Positions 62,855 to 64,000 of a DNA stretch of 64,000 nucleotides are shown here, piece after piece. The stretch lies in the NCBI RefSeq assembly GCF_000011645.1, contig NC_006270.3:410501-474500 (forward strand), read 5' to 3'. Under the pieces are notes generated by a model, which saw only the letters and a list, made by a program, of their open reading frames with translations, did no database searches and had not been told where the DNA came from. The stretch is from Bacillus licheniformis DSM 13 = ATCC 14580 (lineage in GTDB: Bacteria > Bacillota > Bacilli > Bacillales > Bacillaceae). Position numbers and translations under genes: made by a program. Numbering within the stretch: position 1 is the first letter of the stretch; each line of letters opens with the position of its first letter.

Positions 62855-62883
62855 GGAAAAAGGCTATCGATCACCGATAGCCT
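62855..62883 (-). terminator. Terminator after ycnD
   Basis: AGGCTATCG / CGATAGCCT with a 5-base loop, followed on the minus strand by five T. Confidence 0.82.
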
Positions 62884-62890
62884 AAAGCAT

Positions 62891-63628
62891 CTATTCGAGT
62901 TTAAATCCTTGTTTCTCAAGCATTTCACGGATGTGAGGATAGTACACTTTATTGTAATAAGCGGATATGCCCTGAGACCAGTTTCTTGTTTCCTGTCCGT
63001 TAGTCCGTTTTGTCATGTATTCGGATATTTCTTCATCGTACGCGTCGATCAGCGGTTTTAAATCCGGTTGATACGTTTCGCTGTGCCTTACCGCTTGTTC
63101 CGGGAGGCGCGGCTTTTTGGCGGAGCGGTCCGCCGGATGGCCGACGACAAGTCCTGCGACAGGGAAGACGTATTCAGGAATATTGAGCAGTTTGATCAAC
63201 TCTTCTGCACGGCCGCGGACCGCGCCGATCGGCACAGTGCCAAGTCCCATCGATTCAGCGGCTGCTGTGGCCGTCCCGAGGGCGATGCCTGCGTCGACAG
63301 CTCCGACAAGCACGGATTCCATTCCGTCTGTGATCGCAAGCGTTTCGCCGTTTTTCTCAAGGGCGATTTTCGCACGGTTGAAGTCCGCGCAGAACAAAAG
63401 GAAAACAGGGGCCTGCTCGATCCAGACCTGTCCGCCGGCCAGTTCGGCAATTTTCTTTTTCCGTTCCTCATCCTGAACCGTAATCACGGTGACCTGCTGG
63501 CCGTTAATGGAATTCGGCGCGGCTTGAACGGCTTGAATAATGTCGTCCAGCTGTTCAGGGCTCACGGGCTCATCTGTATAGCTGCGGATTGATCTATGGT
63601 CTTTCAATGTTTTCAATACTTCATTCAT
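62891..63628 (-). CDS. ycnD: NfrA-type flavin/nitro reductase YcnD
   Basis: A 245-aa FMN-dependent NAD(P)H oxidoreductase of the NfrA/SsuE nitroreductase fold. The start LKDHRSIRSYTDEPV binds FMN phosphate; AAPNSINGQQVTVI and GTVPIGAVRGRAEELIKLL are further family stretches, and the C-terminal arm completes the dimer. It is 18 bp after ycnE. The B. subtilis orthologue NfrA2 reduces flavin and nitro compounds. Confidence 0.92.
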   Translation of the reverse strand: MNEVLKTLKDHRSIRSYTDEPVSPEQLDDIIQAVQAAPNSINGQQVTVITVQDEERKKKIAELAGGQVWIEQAPVFLLFCADFNRAKIALEKNGETLAITDGMESVLVGAVDAGIALGTATAAAESMGLGTVPIGAVRGRAEELIKLLNIPEYVFPVAGLVVGHPADRSAKKPRLPEQAVRHSETYQPDLKPLIDAYDEEISEYMTKRTNGQETRNWSQGISAYYNKVYYPHIREMLEKQGFKLE

Positions 63629-63646
63629 TAGAAACTCATCCTTTCT

Positions 63647-63934
63647 TTAATCCGTTGTGTGCGTTTTAACCACATTCAGGGGTTCTGATAAAAGGTCGCC
63701 CGCCGCTTGAACGAAAGCTTGAAAATGCTCTGTCTGATTATGTGCGTCAAGCGCGTCTTGATCCTTCCATTGCTCAAGCATGACAAATGTATTGGCATGT
63801 TCGGTATCTTCAAACAGCTGGTACTGGGCATTGCCGGCTTCAGCTCTTGAATGTTTAAGAAGCGGTTGTACGCTTTCGAGAAAGGCGTCTCGTTTTTCTG
63901 GTTTTACTTTCATATAGGCTTGCAATACGATCAT
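63647..63934 (-). CDS. ycnE: Antibiotic biosynthesis monooxygenase-like protein YcnE
   Basis: A 95-aa ABM-domain (dimeric alpha-beta barrel) protein, with the conserved MIVLQAYMKVKPEKRDAFL start and FVMLEQWKDQDALDAHNQTEHF. Proteins of this type oxidise quinone-like substrates without bound cofactor or act as small stress proteins. GGAGG lies about nine bases before the ATG. It is first in ycnE-ycnD. The flanking 63935-64000 holds the upstream region; no clear promoter was identified. Confidence 0.9.
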   Translation of the reverse strand: MIVLQAYMKVKPEKRDAFLESVQPLLKHSRAEAGNAQYQLFEDTEHANTFVMLEQWKDQDALDAHNQTEHFQAFVQAAGDLLSEPLNVVKTHTTD

Positions 63935-64000
63935 TGGATCAAACCTCCATTATGTCATTTAGAATTCCTTTTCGTGTGCGTTGTATACACAGGGAATTGA

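Overview
The window looks like a chromosomal segment of a Bacillus of the B. licheniformis / B. paralicheniformis group. The basis is gene content and order. Most genes are recognisable orthologues of the B. subtilis yczE-tlpC-tcyCBA ... bsdABCD ... yclF-yclG-gerK ... yclHIJK ... thrD-yclNOPQ-ycnBCDE region, in the same order. Licheniformis-type blocks are inserted between them: rocR-rocDEF, an LXG toxin locus, a sugar-sensing/transport locus, ybfBA, a GH42 beta-galactosidase and a beta-propeller phytase. No rRNA, tRNA, CRISPR array, insertion sequence or prophage gene was seen.

Layout. 1-3.2 kb: the end of yczE (minus), then a compact four-gene unit (secreted 176-aa protein, ABC ATPase, ABC-2 permease, 59-aa membrane peptide) and a small membrane gene broken at a homopolymer. 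3.4-6.9 kb: a PLP-dependent decarboxylase cotranscribed with chemoreceptor tlpC behind a sigma-D-like promoter. 6.9-9.3 kb: tcyABC cystine importer (minus). 9.3-14.7 kb: rocR and rocDEF for arginine/ornithine catabolism, with a near-perfect sigma-54 promoter. 14.7-18.5 kb: bsdA and bsdBCD-yclD for phenolic-acid decarboxylation. 18.5-24.4 kb (minus): a ten-gene type VII secretion (LXG) toxin locus whose distal part holds diverged membrane-protein paralogues resembling an orphan-immunity array. 24.4-32.9 kb: an extracytoplasmic sugar-sensing system (binding protein, LytS-type kinase, YesN-type regulator) followed by its ABC sugar importer, with cre-like sites before both units. 32.9-38.9 kb: ybfB, ybfA, GH42 beta-galactosidase, a 52-aa membrane peptide and phytase. 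39-47.7 kb: yclF peptide transporter, yclG beta-helix protein, gerKA-KC-KB spore germinant receptor and a TipA-like MerR regulator. 47.7-54 kb: yclHI exporter divergent from yclJK two-component system, then a chemoreceptor lying where B. subtilis has rapC-phrC. 54-59.4 kb: aspartokinase thrD and the Fur-controlled petrobactin importer yclNOPQ. 59.5-64 kb (minus): ycnB efflux pump with repressor ycnC, an isocitrate-lyase-like enzyme, and ycnDE.

How they fit together. Much of the window is nutrient acquisition (cystine, amino acids, sugars, peptides, phytate phosphate, siderophore iron) with its regulators. Competition functions (LXG locus, possible secreted antimicrobial unit, efflux pumps) and behaviour/development (two chemoreceptors, germination receptor) are added. 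The most notable features are the LXG locus with its paralogous membrane proteins, the uncharacterised secreted-protein/ABC unit at 406-2964, and the sigma-D-like promoter linking a decarboxylase to a chemoreceptor. All calls rest on reading the sequence and on family knowledge; no database search was run.
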